64,000 nucleotides of DNA from JAQVXR01 sp050945755. GTDB taxonomy: Bacteria > Bacillota > Dehalobacteriia > Dehalobacteriales > Dehalobacteriaceae. The notes below the pieces were generated by a model. That model saw nothing but the letters and a program-made list of their open reading frames with translations, was not told where the DNA came from and ran no database searches. Numbering within the stretch: the stretch's first letter is position 1; each line of letters opens with the position of its first letter. Where the stretch lies: the NCBI GenBank assembly GCA_050945755.1, contig JBMNTN010000001.1:52589-116588 (forward strand), read 5' to 3'. Shown here one piece after another: positions 35,222 through 44,684 of this stretch. Both the position numbers and the translations under genes were made by a program.

Positions 35222-36628
35222 TTACTGTGTCAAAAACGCTAAGGCATGTTCTGCTGCCTTAATACCGTCTTTTACGCAGTCGGGAACCCCAATCCCTCGG
35301 TAAGAAGCACCTGCTAAATAAAGGCCAGGCAAATTTTGGATTCTCCCTTCTACTAAAGCTATTCGTTCTAAATGCCCCAGAGTATACTGAGGCCGGGCAT
35401 TCAGCCAGTGGCGCAGGCTGGTCATTACCGGCTCAGCAGTGATGCCTAAAATATCTCGAAACTCTTCTTTCACCCAAGATAATATCTCGTTATCAGCGGC
35501 ATGTGCCAGGTGAGAATTCTTCGCTCCTCCGACAAATGTTCTTAAAAGCACATAATCTTCCCCAGGCACCCGATAATGCCACTTCACAGACGTATAAGTG
35601 ACAGCATTTATTTTACGGCCTTCCGCATGAGGAATCATAAACCCAAAGGAATCTAAAAGAAATGGTATTTGCTCTTTCCGGTAGCCCAGGGAAATAGTAG
35701 CTGATGACGCCATGGGTATGGCATTAAGATTTTGGGCAGCAACTGCATCAAATGGGGATAGCAGTTCTGCAGCCTGAGGAGCGGGAACAGCCAAAATTAA
35801 GGCATCGGCGTCAAGGTACTCCCCTCCGGTAAGTTTTAACCGATACCCCCTACCGGATCTTTCCAGGGACGTAACGGTACAACCCTCAATAATCCGGCCA
35901 TGTAGCTTTCCCCTAATCCCTTCAACCAGTTCTCCCATCCCGTTTCTAAAGGAAACAAAATAAGTGCTGGGTCCTGTTTTAGGCCCGATAGACCGGGTTC
36001 TGGGAACCCGCTTGCGATTTGCAAGCATCGCCCGAACCAAACTGCCATATTTTTGTTCCATATCAAGAAACCGGGGAAAGCTGGCCCTTAAACTCATCGT
36101 GTCAGGGTCTCCTCCATGAATACCTCCAATTAACGGCTCAGCAATTTTATCCAGAGCTTCCTGCCCCAGGCGGCGTAGCACAAAACTTTTCAAAGTTTCA
36201 TCATAATTGTTCTTTTTCTTGGGCAGCACAAAGTCTAATGCCATGCGAAATTTCCCCGGCCAAGAAATAAACGGGCTTAAAGCAAACGGAATTATTTTTG
36301 TCGGTACCAGCATCATTAATCCTTCTGGAAGGGCATGGAGCCTCCCACCGGAAAAAACAAAGGTTCCTTTATGCTCATCATTGGTACCAATCAGGCGATG
36401 AAAAAGGCCTACTTCCTGGGCCAACTGAGTAACGGAAGGTTTTGCGGCAAGATAACAATCCGGCCCCCCTTCCACTAAAAAACCGTCTTTTCTTTCGGTA
36501 ATTATTTTACCGCCCAGCCGTCGGTCCTTTTCCAAAAGCAAATATTCCACGCCCTGTTTACTTTTTTCCAATGTATAAGCAGCTGCAAGGCCGGTGATGC
36601 CCCCGCCCACAATAATTACTCTTTTCAC
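35222..36628 (-). CDS. hemY: Coproporphyrinogen III oxidase / protoporphyrinogen oxidase (HemY/CgoX)
   Basis: 468 aa FAD oxidase. N-terminal VIIVGGGITGLAAAYTLEK and GGKIITERKDGFLVEGGPD are the FAD site. In Firmicutes with hemE-hemH-hemY order this enzyme usually acts as coproporphyrinogen oxidase (CgoX) in the coproporphyrin-dependent route. The ATG overlaps the hemH stop by four bases. Both names are possible from sequence; oxygen use in an anaerobe is unclear. Confidence 0.93.
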   Translation of the reverse strand: MKRVIIVGGGITGLAAAYTLEKSKQGVEYLLLEKDRRLGGKIITERKDGFLVEGGPDCYLAAKPSVTQLAQEVGLFHRLIGTNDEHKGTFVFSGGRLHALPEGLMMLVPTKIIPFALSPFISWPGKFRMALDFVLPKKKNNYDETLKSFVLRRLGQEALDKIAEPLIGGIHGGDPDTMSLRASFPRFLDMEQKYGSLVRAMLANRKRVPRTRSIGPKTGPSTYFVSFRNGMGELVEGIRGKLHGRIIEGCTVTSLERSGRGYRLKLTGGEYLDADALILAVPAPQAAELLSPFDAVAAQNLNAIPMASSATISLGYRKEQIPFLLDSFGFMIPHAEGRKINAVTYTSVKWHYRVPGEDYVLLRTFVGGAKNSHLAHAADNEILSWVKEEFRDILGITAEPVMTSLRHWLNARPQYTLGHLERIALVEGRIQNLPGLYLAGASYRGIGVPDCVKDGIKAAEHALAFLTQ

Positions 36629-37551
36629 GAAATCATCTCATCTCCCAGCTGTGAACGAACTATTGAAGCCAATGCTTTAATAAAAATAGTGCTGTCGTTT
36701 AGGGCAGGACAGCGTCGAAATTTTAGATTTAAGCTGTCCGCATGCTTCTTTAGCTTAATATCAAGATCATACAGAGTTTCCACATGGTCGGAAACAAATC
36801 CAATGGGTACAACCAAAACCTCTTTTTCCCCCTCCCGGACAAGGTCCGTTAAAACATCCTCAACTGCCGGGCTAAGCCAAGTACCCTTGCCCAGGCCTTG
36901 GCTTTGGTAAGCAATGCGAATTTTAAATCCGGGAAACCGGAGAGCTAACTTACAGACTGCTTCTTGATATTGTTCCTGGTAAAGAACTGTTTCATCCCCT
37001 GCAGGAAGACTGTGGGCAGTAAAAACCAAACAGCCTTTTTCCTGCTGTCCCATTTTAGCCAACTCCGATTTAATTCGTTGTTCCTGTGCAGCTAAAAATA
37101 AGGGATGAGCATGCCAGGAGTCAGTATAATGCACTAACTCCATAATGTTATTTTGCTTTCCTGCTTCCTTTACGACGGCATAATACCTTTCGGTACTTAC
37201 CGTGGAATAAAAAGGCGCTAAACTTATTACGAAGATCTTTGATATCTTCTCCTCAACCATCTGCCTGATAACATCCGGAATATATGGCGGGCTGTGCAGC
37301 ATTCCGGCAAAAACTCTGAAGCAATCTTTTTCCCGGTTCAGCTCCTGTTCCAAAAATTCAGCCTGCCGCCGGGTTATGCCAGGAAGCGGCGACCCTCCGC
37401 CAATCAGACGATACCGTTCCTTTATTTTTTCCAAAGCAGGCGGCGGTAGTTTCCGGCCGTTTAAAACAGAAGATACAAATGATTCCACGTTGTCCAACTT
37501 TTCCGGTGCACCAAAGTTAATCAAGAGCACCCCGTTTACCAACCTGCTCAT
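36625..37551 (-). CDS. hemH: Ferrochelatase (HemH/CpfC)
   Basis: 308 aa. Inserts iron into the porphyrin. Starts MSRLVNGVLLINFGAPEKLD at ATG 37551 with GGAGGAG upstream; the frame to 37602 is not used. Catalytic VFTAHSLPAGD His and VVPIGFVSDHVETLYDLDIK are intact. Four-base overlap with hemY. As in Bacillus it may act on coproporphyrin. Confidence 0.95.
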   Translation of the reverse strand: MSRLVNGVLLINFGAPEKLDNVESFVSSVLNGRKLPPPALEKIKERYRLIGGGSPLPGITRRQAEFLEQELNREKDCFRVFAGMLHSPPYIPDVIRQMVEEKISKIFVISLAPFYSTVSTERYYAVVKEAGKQNNIMELVHYTDSWHAHPLFLAAQEQRIKSELAKMGQQEKGCLVFTAHSLPAGDETVLYQEQYQEAVCKLALRFPGFKIRIAYQSQGLGKGTWLSPAVEDVLTDLVREGEKEVLVVPIGFVSDHVETLYDLDIKLKKHADSLNLKFRRCPALNDSTIFIKALASIVRSQLGDEMIS

Positions 37552-37602
37552 GAATGAACTCCTCCAAAAGCTTTTCTCATTTCTGCCCCTCTCGGAAAAC
37601 AA

Positions 37603-38631
37603 TTACCTTTGGCTATATTTGTGTACCGCTTCTACCATAGCAATAACATGATCTACCGGTGTATCCTTGTTAATCCCATGTCCCAGATTAAAAATATGTC
37701 CCCTACGCCCTCCTGCCCGCTGTAAAATATCCTTTACCTTTTCCTCTATTACCTGTGGGGGAGCAAAGAGGAGCGCCGGGTCAAGGTTTCCCTGAATTGC
37801 CACGTCAACGCCTAGCTTCTCCCAGGCTTCGTCAATGTTTATGCGCCAGTCAATGCCAATTACATCTCCCCCCGCTTGTTTCACAAGGTCCAAAAGGGCT
37901 GCTCCGTTATTAGCAAAATGAATTACCGGCACACCCATATCGGCAATACTGCTGATTAATTTTTGGGAATAGGGCATGACAAATTGACGGTAATCTTCTT
38001 TATTAAGAGTGCCCACCCAGGAATCAAACACCTGAACAGCCTGAGCCCCGGCGGCAATTTGCGCCCGCAAGTATTTTACCAGCACCTGGGACACCTTATC
38101 CATCAGGCTATGCCAAACCTTAGGCGCACACCACATCATTTTCTTACAGTTCACATAATCCTTAGAACTGCCCCCCTCAATTAAATAGCTGGCAAGAGTA
38201 AAGGGTGCTCCGGAGAATCCAATCAGGGGAACCTTTCCTTCCAGTTCTCTTCGCGTCAAACGAATTGCCTCCAGAACATAAGGCGTTGCTTCTTCGGCGT
38301 CCAAGATCCGTATAGCATCTACATCCTGCTGAGAGCGCACCGGCTGGTGGATGACAGGGCCTTCACCTTTGGTAAATTCAAAACTAATGCCCATCCCTTC
38401 AAGAGGCAAAAGAATATCGGCAAATAAGATGGCGGCATCTACACCTAAACGGTGCACCGGCTGCAAAGTGATTTCCGTTGCAAGTTCTGGGGTTTTACAC
38501 ATTTGGATAAAAGAATATTTCCGGCGGATCTTCATGTACTCTTCCAAGTAACGCCCAGCCTGACGCATTAACCATACCGGAGTATATTCCACCTCTTCCC
38601 GCCGACAGGCGCGTAAAAATGTATCATTCAT
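37603..38631 (-). CDS. hemE: Uroporphyrinogen decarboxylase
   Basis: 342 aa. Forms coproporphyrinogen III. N-terminal RQAGRYLEEY near residue 22, LLPLEGMGISFEFTKGEGP, and NLGHGINKDTPVDHVIAMVE at the end. No zinc His-X-Cys triad, unlike the methyltransferase at 1860. Start ATG 38631 is chosen from GGAGG upstream; first gene of hemEHY. The preceding flavoprotein ends 25 bases upstream. Confidence 0.97.
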   Translation of the reverse strand: MNDTFLRACRREEVEYTPVWLMRQAGRYLEEYMKIRRKYSFIQMCKTPELATEITLQPVHRLGVDAAILFADILLPLEGMGISFEFTKGEGPVIHQPVRSQQDVDAIRILDAEEATPYVLEAIRLTRRELEGKVPLIGFSGAPFTLASYLIEGGSSKDYVNCKKMMWCAPKVWHSLMDKVSQVLVKYLRAQIAAGAQAVQVFDSWVGTLNKEDYRQFVMPYSQKLISSIADMGVPVIHFANNGAALLDLVKQAGGDVIGIDWRINIDEAWEKLGVDVAIQGNLDPALLFAPPQVIEEKVKDILQRAGGRRGHIFNLGHGINKDTPVDHVIAMVEAVHKYSQR

Positions 38632-38656
38632 TTGGGTTTCCCTCCACAAACATTAA

Positions 38657-40273
38657 TTAAAGTTTGAGGGCTGGCGGTTGAAAACTACCGAGACCCTCTT
38701 TATCAACCTGATTAGAATAATCTTCCCGATAATGGGCTCCCCGGCTTTCTTCCCGCTCGAGCGCAGACCGGCAGATTATTTCTCCTACCAAGCACATATT
38801 CTTTAGTTCACTATACGCTATCCTATCCAACATACTGTCTACCCTGACATATTGGAGGACGGATTGGCACTTTTCAATCTCACCCAGTGCCTTTTTTAAA
38901 GTTTTCTCGGACCGGACGACACCTGCCCCCTTGTCCATTGCCCGGCAAAGCTTTTCTTTGATTTCCCCCGGTGTAATATCTCCCTTTTGCAAGAAGATTT
39001 CTTCCCTATTCATAAGGGGTCGATGCTGTGGGTGCTTTAGCTTTTGAGCTTCCCAGGCCGCTTCTCGTCCAGCCGTAAACCCAAAAACTGCTGCTTCCGT
39101 CAAGGCATTACCCGCCAACCTGTTGGCTCCATGCACTCCTCCCACAGCCTCTCCGGCAGCATACAAGCCCTGAATTTGCGTCCGGCATTTCTCGTCGATT
39201 GTGATACCTCCCATAAAATGATGCACCACCGGAGCTACTTCGAAATAACCCGTCTTTATTTCATGACCGCTTTTTCGAAAATGTTTTACCAAAACAGCAT
39301 ACTTACTTTCTAACACCTTATCCGGTATAGAGGAAAAGTCAATCTGAATTCCCTCCCGGCATCTTCTCCCCTGCTGCATCTCCAAGTAGACCGCCCGGGC
39401 CACAATATCCCTGGTTGCCATTTCTCCCTCAGGAGCATAGTCAAACATAAACCTGTGCCCTAATGCATTTTTTAAAACCGCCCCATCCGCAAAAAGTGGG
39501 GTTGGCACCGTCAGTTTAAAAGGATAAACCATAGACGAGGGAAAAAACTGGATAAACTCCATGTCACGAAGACTTGCTCCGGCATTTAAGGCAAGAGCAT
39601 AACCGTCACCGGTGGCATCGGAGGTATTATTAGTAGAATGATAGATTCTTCCTCCACCTCCACTGGATATTATCACAGTTTTAGCTTTAATCAAAACCAA
39701 ACATTTTTCCCGGAGGGAAAGACCCTGGGCACCGGTCACCCGCCCGTCTTGTACTAGTAAAGAGGTAATCATCGTCTGGTCAAGGAATTTAACACCCGCC
39801 TGACCCACTTTTTCTGCAAGAGGGAAAGTAATCCCTCTTCCCTGGGCAAAGAAAGCCCCATTAAAACCACGCACATTGAAAAATCTCATATGGGAATGAC
39901 CCGGTGCCTTTTTTACAATTTTTCTTGCCCCCATAGATTGAAAACAGACACCAAGCCTTTCAAGTTCTTCTAGCGTTACCGCTGCTTTGTCTACCAGCAT
40001 ACGCACCAGGTTTTCATCATTGATCATTGCTCCACCGCTCATGGTATCAGTAAAGTGACTGTCTAGGGAGTCAGCTGGATCATATCCTGGAAGAACAGCA
40101 GCAAAACCATTGGCAGCAACCAGAGTATTCCCACTTTTGCCAACGTTTTTCTTACATGCCATCAGTACTTTTGCGCCACTGGAGGAAGCGGCATAAGCCG
40201 CCGTCAAAGCAGCCAACCCTCCTCCTATCACCAGTACATCGCAGGTTATGCTCTCGGTTATTAAATTTCTCAT
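38657..40273 (-). CDS. FAD-dependent oxidoreductase, fumarate reductase / aspartate oxidase-like flavoprotein
   Basis: 538 aa. N-terminal VLVIGGGLAALTAAYAASSS, KSGNTLVAANGFAAV, and C-terminal GGVHGANRLAGNALTEAAVFG with the FAD-phosphate and product-binding motif, as in FrdA and NadB. HHFMGGITIDEK is the active-site segment. No iron-sulphur or membrane subunits are nearby. It is 25 bases upstream of hemE, in the same direction, so co-transcription with hemEHY is likely. A role as an electron acceptor or donor for porphyrin oxidation is inference only; NAD synthesis (NadB) is an alternative. Confidence 0.85.
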   Translation of the reverse strand: MRNLITESITCDVLVIGGGLAALTAAYAASSSGAKVLMACKKNVGKSGNTLVAANGFAAVLPGYDPADSLDSHFTDTMSGGAMINDENLVRMLVDKAAVTLEELERLGVCFQSMGARKIVKKAPGHSHMRFFNVRGFNGAFFAQGRGITFPLAEKVGQAGVKFLDQTMITSLLVQDGRVTGAQGLSLREKCLVLIKAKTVIISSGGGGRIYHSTNNTSDATGDGYALALNAGASLRDMEFIQFFPSSMVYPFKLTVPTPLFADGAVLKNALGHRFMFDYAPEGEMATRDIVARAVYLEMQQGRRCREGIQIDFSSIPDKVLESKYAVLVKHFRKSGHEIKTGYFEVAPVVHHFMGGITIDEKCRTQIQGLYAAGEAVGGVHGANRLAGNALTEAAVFGFTAGREAAWEAQKLKHPQHRPLMNREEIFLQKGDITPGEIKEKLCRAMDKGAGVVRSEKTLKKALGEIEKCQSVLQYVRVDSMLDRIAYSELKNMCLVGEIICRSALEREESRGAHYREDYSNQVDKEGLGSFQPPALKL

Positions 40274-40314
40274 AACGATTCACCACCTTTATTTCGGCTT
40301 CAGTTTCAATCCTT

Positions 40315-41046
40315 TTATTTCTCCTCCCAAAGTAGTTTTGGGGTAAAGTTTAAGTAATCGGCACTTACCAAGGAAAATTCTATCCCCCATTTATTGTCAG
40401 GGAGTCTAATTGTATCAGCCGGGTGATGCAAGTGTCCGTAAACACATGATTTTACATCATATTGTTTCATTAATTCAATAAAACCGCTAATTTCATGGCT
40501 TTCTCCAGTAGGCATAAAGTGAAGCATTAGGATAATCCGTGTTACACCGTAAGGAACCGACTGTAAGGACAGCTCCACCCGTTTTAGTTCGCGTAAATAA
40601 ATATTTTTGTCCCGTTCTGTAAATTCGTCACTCCCGGGACAAGACCATCCCCTACTCCCACAAACAGCAGTTTTTCCAATACAGAAACAGTCATTTTGCA
40701 GAGCCACAACATTAGGAGGAAGGGCCTGGCGCACCCTGGTAATACCCCTCCACCAATAATCATGATTTCCTCGTACCATAATAATTTTTCCCGGTAAACT
40801 ATTTAAGAAATCCAAATCCCATTTGGCTTCTTCCATATCCATAGCCCAGGAAATATCCCCCGGCACTAAAACCAAATCATCTGCCTCAACCAGCCTACAC
40901 CAATTATCATAAATCTTTTGGTAATGGTTCTTCCAGTGAGACCCAAAAATATCCATCGGCTTGTGCTGGCTCACACCTTCCCAGCAGCCCGGGATAACCA
41001 GCCGGTCAAAAGATAAATGCAAATCTCCAAGCCCAAAAATCTTCAT
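40315..41046 (-). CDS. Metallophosphoesterase
   Basis: 243 aa. Motifs GDLHLSFD, VPGDISWAMDMEE, MVRGNHDYWW, ILMLHFMPTGE and VYGHLHHP give the full five-block calcineurin-like metal site. Start MKIFGLGDLHLSF at ATG 41046; the extension to 41076 is not supported. Precedes the FAD oxidoreductase by 41 bases. Substrate unknown. Confidence 0.92.
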   Translation of the reverse strand: MKIFGLGDLHLSFDRLVIPGCWEGVSQHKPMDIFGSHWKNHYQKIYDNWCRLVEADDLVLVPGDISWAMDMEEAKWDLDFLNSLPGKIIMVRGNHDYWWRGITRVRQALPPNVVALQNDCFCIGKTAVCGSRGWSCPGSDEFTERDKNIYLRELKRVELSLQSVPYGVTRIILMLHFMPTGESHEISGFIELMKQYDVKSCVYGHLHHPADTIRLPDNKWGIEFSLVSADYLNFTPKLLWEEK

Positions 41047-41212
41047 TGTAACACCATCATTCCATAAAAATTTCAATACGATGCCCTGGTAATTCTATCT
41101 AATATTATAACAGGTTGTATTCAGGAAAAAACAGTAAAAAGTTTAAATTAGGGATGAATAAGATTTTGAAATAATTGGTATAATAACCTTCAAAATAAAA
41201 AGGAGGATAAGC

Positions 41213-41413
41213 ATGTTGGACAAAACAGCTCTTATCTTGGTTATTATCGGTGCCCTAAACTGGGGTTTGATTGGCCTCTTTAGGTTTGATCTAGTTGCAA
41301 CCATCTTTGGAGGCCAAAGCGCTCTCTTAAGCAGAATCATTTACACCCTGGTGGGACTGGCAGGAATTTATGCCATCACCCTTTTGTTCCGGGAAAAAAC
41401 TGAGGTAAAATAA
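41213..41413 (+). CDS. DUF378 family membrane protein (YuzA-like)
   Basis: 66 aa, two transmembrane helices. ALILVIIGALNWGLIGLFRF and GGQSALLSRIIYTLVGLAGI are the DUF378 signature (GALNWG). AAGGAGGATAAGC directly precedes the ATG. Function unknown. Own terminator follows. Confidence 0.92.
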   Translation: MLDKTALILVIIGALNWGLIGLFRFDLVATIFGGQSALLSRIIYTLVGLAGIYAITLLFREKTEVK

Positions 41414-41440
41414 GAAAAGCGCCAAAGGCGCTTTTCTTAT
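41412..41440. terminator. Bidirectional terminator
   Basis: 12-bp perfect stem AAGAAAAGCGCC/GGCGCTTTTCTT, loop AAA, T run on the plus side. Shared by DUF378 and the convergent PduL-GNAT gene. Confidence 0.9.
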
Positions 41441-41454
41441 TTTTATATTACATT

Positions 41455-42684
41455 TTACATTACTTTGCTTAGATTTTTAAAGGCCCTTTCAACTGTACCG
41501 GTATTGAAAGCTGCGATTGCTACCAGCGGCCTATACATTAACAACAGGCCTTCCATTGCTTTAAATTTCTCGTTTGGATAAAAAGAAGTATCAACAGGAA
41601 TAGCGCCCAAGTTAAGGAAGAACTCTTTCCGGTTATCAAGCTCTTCATCCGTTTTTCGCACTTCCATGAATATCCCTTCAATCTCCGGATGTTCCTCTTC
41701 CAAAAATGCAATTAATTTGTGATAGAAGAAACTGCCAATGCCCCTGTTACGATACTCGGGGATAATCCCGATATGCTCTAAATAACCTAACTTCTCATCT
41801 GACAAGTAATAAAAAGTAGCAATCCCAATAACTTTATCATCGGAAAGAGCGGTAAACAGATAAAATTTATGGGGATCAAGCTTTTCCGGATTAAGCATTT
41901 TTTCCGTAATATCCCGTTGTGCCGAAGCAGGGTATTCAAATACAGTCCTTAACAACCTGATTCCTTCTTGAGTAACATAGTCGCTGGGCTTTTTCCCCTG
42001 AACAAATTTTACATTATCTGCTTTACATTCAATAATATTGCCATAGTTATCTTTAACAACCATTTCCTTATGCTGGATCAAGCCAACATCACCGGTCTTA
42101 ACCATAGCAGCATTCGCTTCATCAGTATCAAGGTGGAAATCCAGTTTCATATCTTTTCCTACCCGGGCCAGAACATCATGATAGCATACTACTTTAGCAC
42201 CTTTCATCAAAATGCTGATTTTATCTTTGTCTTGAATACCTAATTTTTCAGCATCCGAAGGATGAAAATGCACATGAATTTTGGCTACGATACAACCTTT
42301 TTCAATAATCAGGGGACCTTTTGGCCCAACTAATATACAACCTGGTGTCCCATCCAGGTCTCCTGAATCCCGAAGAGGTGCGTCTATCCCAATCTGCCTC
42401 GCTTCAGTTTGGCTTAACTCAACTTGTGTTTCCTTACGAGCAGGTCCTAAAATCCGCACATTCTGAATAACACCTTTCGCACCGACAACATTTACCTTTT
42501 CTTTGGCAGCATATTGACCAGGTTGAGACAAATCCTTAAACGGTGTTAACTGGTATCCCTTCCCAAATAACGCTTCAATATGTTCTGCACTTAAATGGAC
42601 ATGGTGATTGGAAACCCCAACTGGAACTAACCATTTATTCTCTTTTTTAAAATCTACTCTCTTCGGATCTACTTGGTAAGCCAT
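41455..42684 (-). CDS. PduL-type phosphate acyltransferase fused to a GNAT acetyltransferase
   Basis: 409 aa. Residues about 18-200 are a PduL phosphotransacylase (PVGVSNHHVHLSAEHIEALFG, IHVHFHPSDAEKLGI, HLDTDEANAA), whose His clusters bind zinc and which interconverts acyl-CoA and acyl phosphate, the ATP-yielding step toward acetate. Residues about 235-385 form a GNAT domain with EHIGIIPEYRNRGIGSFFY as acetyl-CoA loop. Normal PduL is about 200 residues, so this is a true fusion with a continuous reading frame. GNAT may acetylate its partner or another enzyme; inference. No microcompartment genes nearby. Confidence 0.88.
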   Translation of the reverse strand: MAYQVDPKRVDFKKENKWLVPVGVSNHHVHLSAEHIEALFGKGYQLTPFKDLSQPGQYAAKEKVNVVGAKGVIQNVRILGPARKETQVELSQTEARQIGIDAPLRDSGDLDGTPGCILVGPKGPLIIEKGCIVAKIHVHFHPSDAEKLGIQDKDKISILMKGAKVVCYHDVLARVGKDMKLDFHLDTDEANAAMVKTGDVGLIQHKEMVVKDNYGNIIECKADNVKFVQGKKPSDYVTQEGIRLLRTVFEYPASAQRDITEKMLNPEKLDPHKFYLFTALSDDKVIGIATFYYLSDEKLGYLEHIGIIPEYRNRGIGSFFYHKLIAFLEEEHPEIEGIFMEVRKTDEELDNRKEFFLNLGAIPVDTSFYPNEKFKAMEGLLLMYRPLVAIAAFNTGTVERAFKNLSKVM

Positions 42685-42821
42685 ATGCCTTTTAACCCTC
42701 CCGTTGTTTTAGTTATATTATAGCAGGCAATTTCAGCCATAACAATATCTATTAAAGTTAATAATTGGCAACTATAAAAGATATAATCTTCTGAATCGTT
42801 ATAATTATTAGAATAATAACG

Positions 42822-44585
42822 TTACCCTTTTTCCATGTTCAGTATTTGGACTTGGGCATATTTAAAAACTTGATCGACCTTGCTATAATCAAATAGTATC
42901 CGCGAAGAAGTATCGGATATCTTTATGATCCGCCCATGCGCAAAATTAAAGGTATGAGTGAATGATTCAACAGATATAGTGTTGTATATTTTGCGTGGAT
43001 TCATTCCGGAAAAATGCGGCAGATATCTGGCTGTGTTTTCCGGATTCTTTAAAAAGTCCAGCGTCAAATCTCGGGAGGAACTCTCCTCTTGCAGCCAATC
43101 AGGAAGATAAATTTTTTTCCCAATCAACATCAAATCTAATTTAATCAGATCTTTTAATAGCGGTAATTCTTCTTTTTCAATAACATTTTGGGAAAAGTCC
43201 CATAATTCTCGGGCGAGAACATCAGAGCGGGAAGTTCCTGCTGTCTTCCTCCCGGTTATAAACCGGGCAAACTGCAAAAAGAAATCATAAGGACCTTGGG
43301 AAAACCGGCCGGCAAAATATATAATCGTTTGGCGAAACTTCCCGGAATTAAAAAACCGTTCCAGGACGTCTTCAACAGATTTCAAATCCAAAAGATCCCG
43401 AAAGGATATGTCTTTGGTGCTAAGAATCTCATAAGGCGGACAGTCTTGATAATTTAAGCCGTATTCTCTTGCTTGATTTCTTAACCCGGACCCTTTCAAT
43501 ACCTTAAGAAAACCAAGCTGCAAGTTGTGGGGCTGAAGCTCAAACACATCGTTAAACGATTTTTCAAAAGAAGCAAGATCTTCTTTAGGTAGCCCGGCTA
43601 TCAAATCCAAATGGAGGTGCATATTGCCCGCTTCAACAATTTTACTAACTGCCGAGCGGACCCGGGGGAAATTCATCGTCCTTTCTACCGTCCGGAGAGT
43701 TAAGGGATTGGTAGACTGAATACCAATTTCCAGTTGAAAATATCCTGGAGGTGCTTTACCCAAAAGATCAATAATTTCTTCATCCAACAAATCTGCCCCG
43801 ATTTCAAAATGAAAGTTCATTCCCCTGGCATCCAAGTCAAGGAGAAAAGATAGTAGTTCTTTTGTGCGCTCCCGATGGCAGTTAAAAGTCCTGTCAACAA
43901 ATTTTACCTGTTTAATTCCTGCTTGAGCTATTAGCTTCAGGTCATTTTTAACCCGTTCTAAAGAAAAAAAACGCACCCCATGTGATGTGGATGACAAGCA
44001 GTACCGGCAGTTAAAAGGGCACCCTCTGCTGCTTTCATAGTAAATAATTTTCCCCGTGAAATTATCCAGATCTTCCGGGGGATAGGGAAAAGAAATTTGA
44101 TCCAAGTTTTTTATTAAGGTACGGTCTGGGTTTTTTACCGGCACTCCTTCCTTTCTATGTACCAAACCGGCTATATCGGCAACGTTTTGACCTTCGTCCA
44201 GGCAAAGAATCAATTCCCGAAAAGTTTCTTCTCCTTCTCCGGCCACAATATAATCGATACTGCTATTGGATTCCATAAGAGAACAAGAGTCAAAAGATAC
44301 TTCCGGTCCCCCCAGCACAATAATGGTATGAGGAAGAACCTTTTTTAGCATCGCGGCAATTTTTAGTGTCTGTTCAATATTCCAAATATAACAGGAGAAC
44401 CCTACCAGGCTCGGCTGTTCTAAAAAAATTTCTCCCAAAATATCCGGCAGGCGCCCGTTAATTGTAAATTCCCTGATCTTTATTTCTTGGCAAGTTGATT
44501 GGCAATAGCTTTTCAGGTAATAAAGAGCAAGTGCAGAATGGATAAATTTAGCGTTTAAGGTAGCCAACAAAATTTTCACTTTCAA
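42822..44585 (-). CDS. B12-binding radical SAM protein (DUF4080)
   Basis: 587 aa. N-terminal cobalamin-binding Rossmann domain (about 1-130; KILLATLNAKFIHSALALYY, VLGGPEVSFDS), radical SAM domain with SRGCPFNCRYCLSS near 190, and a C-terminal DUF4080 region. Proteins of this type are common in Clostridia; they probably methylate or rearrange an unknown substrate. Monocistronic. Confidence 0.9.
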   Translation of the reverse strand: MKVKILLATLNAKFIHSALALYYLKSYCQSTCQEIKIREFTINGRLPDILGEIFLEQPSLVGFSCYIWNIEQTLKIAAMLKKVLPHTIIVLGGPEVSFDSCSLMESNSSIDYIVAGEGEETFRELILCLDEGQNVADIAGLVHRKEGVPVKNPDRTLIKNLDQISFPYPPEDLDNFTGKIIYYESSRGCPFNCRYCLSSTSHGVRFFSLERVKNDLKLIAQAGIKQVKFVDRTFNCHRERTKELLSFLLDLDARGMNFHFEIGADLLDEEIIDLLGKAPPGYFQLEIGIQSTNPLTLRTVERTMNFPRVRSAVSKIVEAGNMHLHLDLIAGLPKEDLASFEKSFNDVFELQPHNLQLGFLKVLKGSGLRNQAREYGLNYQDCPPYEILSTKDISFRDLLDLKSVEDVLERFFNSGKFRQTIIYFAGRFSQGPYDFFLQFARFITGRKTAGTSRSDVLARELWDFSQNVIEKEELPLLKDLIKLDLMLIGKKIYLPDWLQEESSSRDLTLDFLKNPENTARYLPHFSGMNPRKIYNTISVESFTHTFNFAHGRIIKISDTSSRILFDYSKVDQVFKYAQVQILNMEKG

Positions 44586-44644
44586 CCCTCATTTACCTAT
44601 TGTTCTCCCCATGATTATCCCATAGAACTAAAATAAGCGCAAAT

Positions 44645-44667
44645 ATGGCCGCCCATTTGGCGGCCAT
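44645..44667 (-). terminator. Terminator after degV
   Basis: 9-bp stem ATGGCCGCC/GGCGGCCAT with loop of five. T tract is poor on the minus strand (ATTTGCGC). Confidence 0.6.
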
Positions 44668-44684
44668 TCTTAATAATCATTCTT

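Noticed and set aside
35222..36628. HemY as proof of aerobic growth
   Set aside because: The family includes coproporphyrinogen oxidases and occurs in anaerobes; oxygen dependence cannot be read from the sequence.
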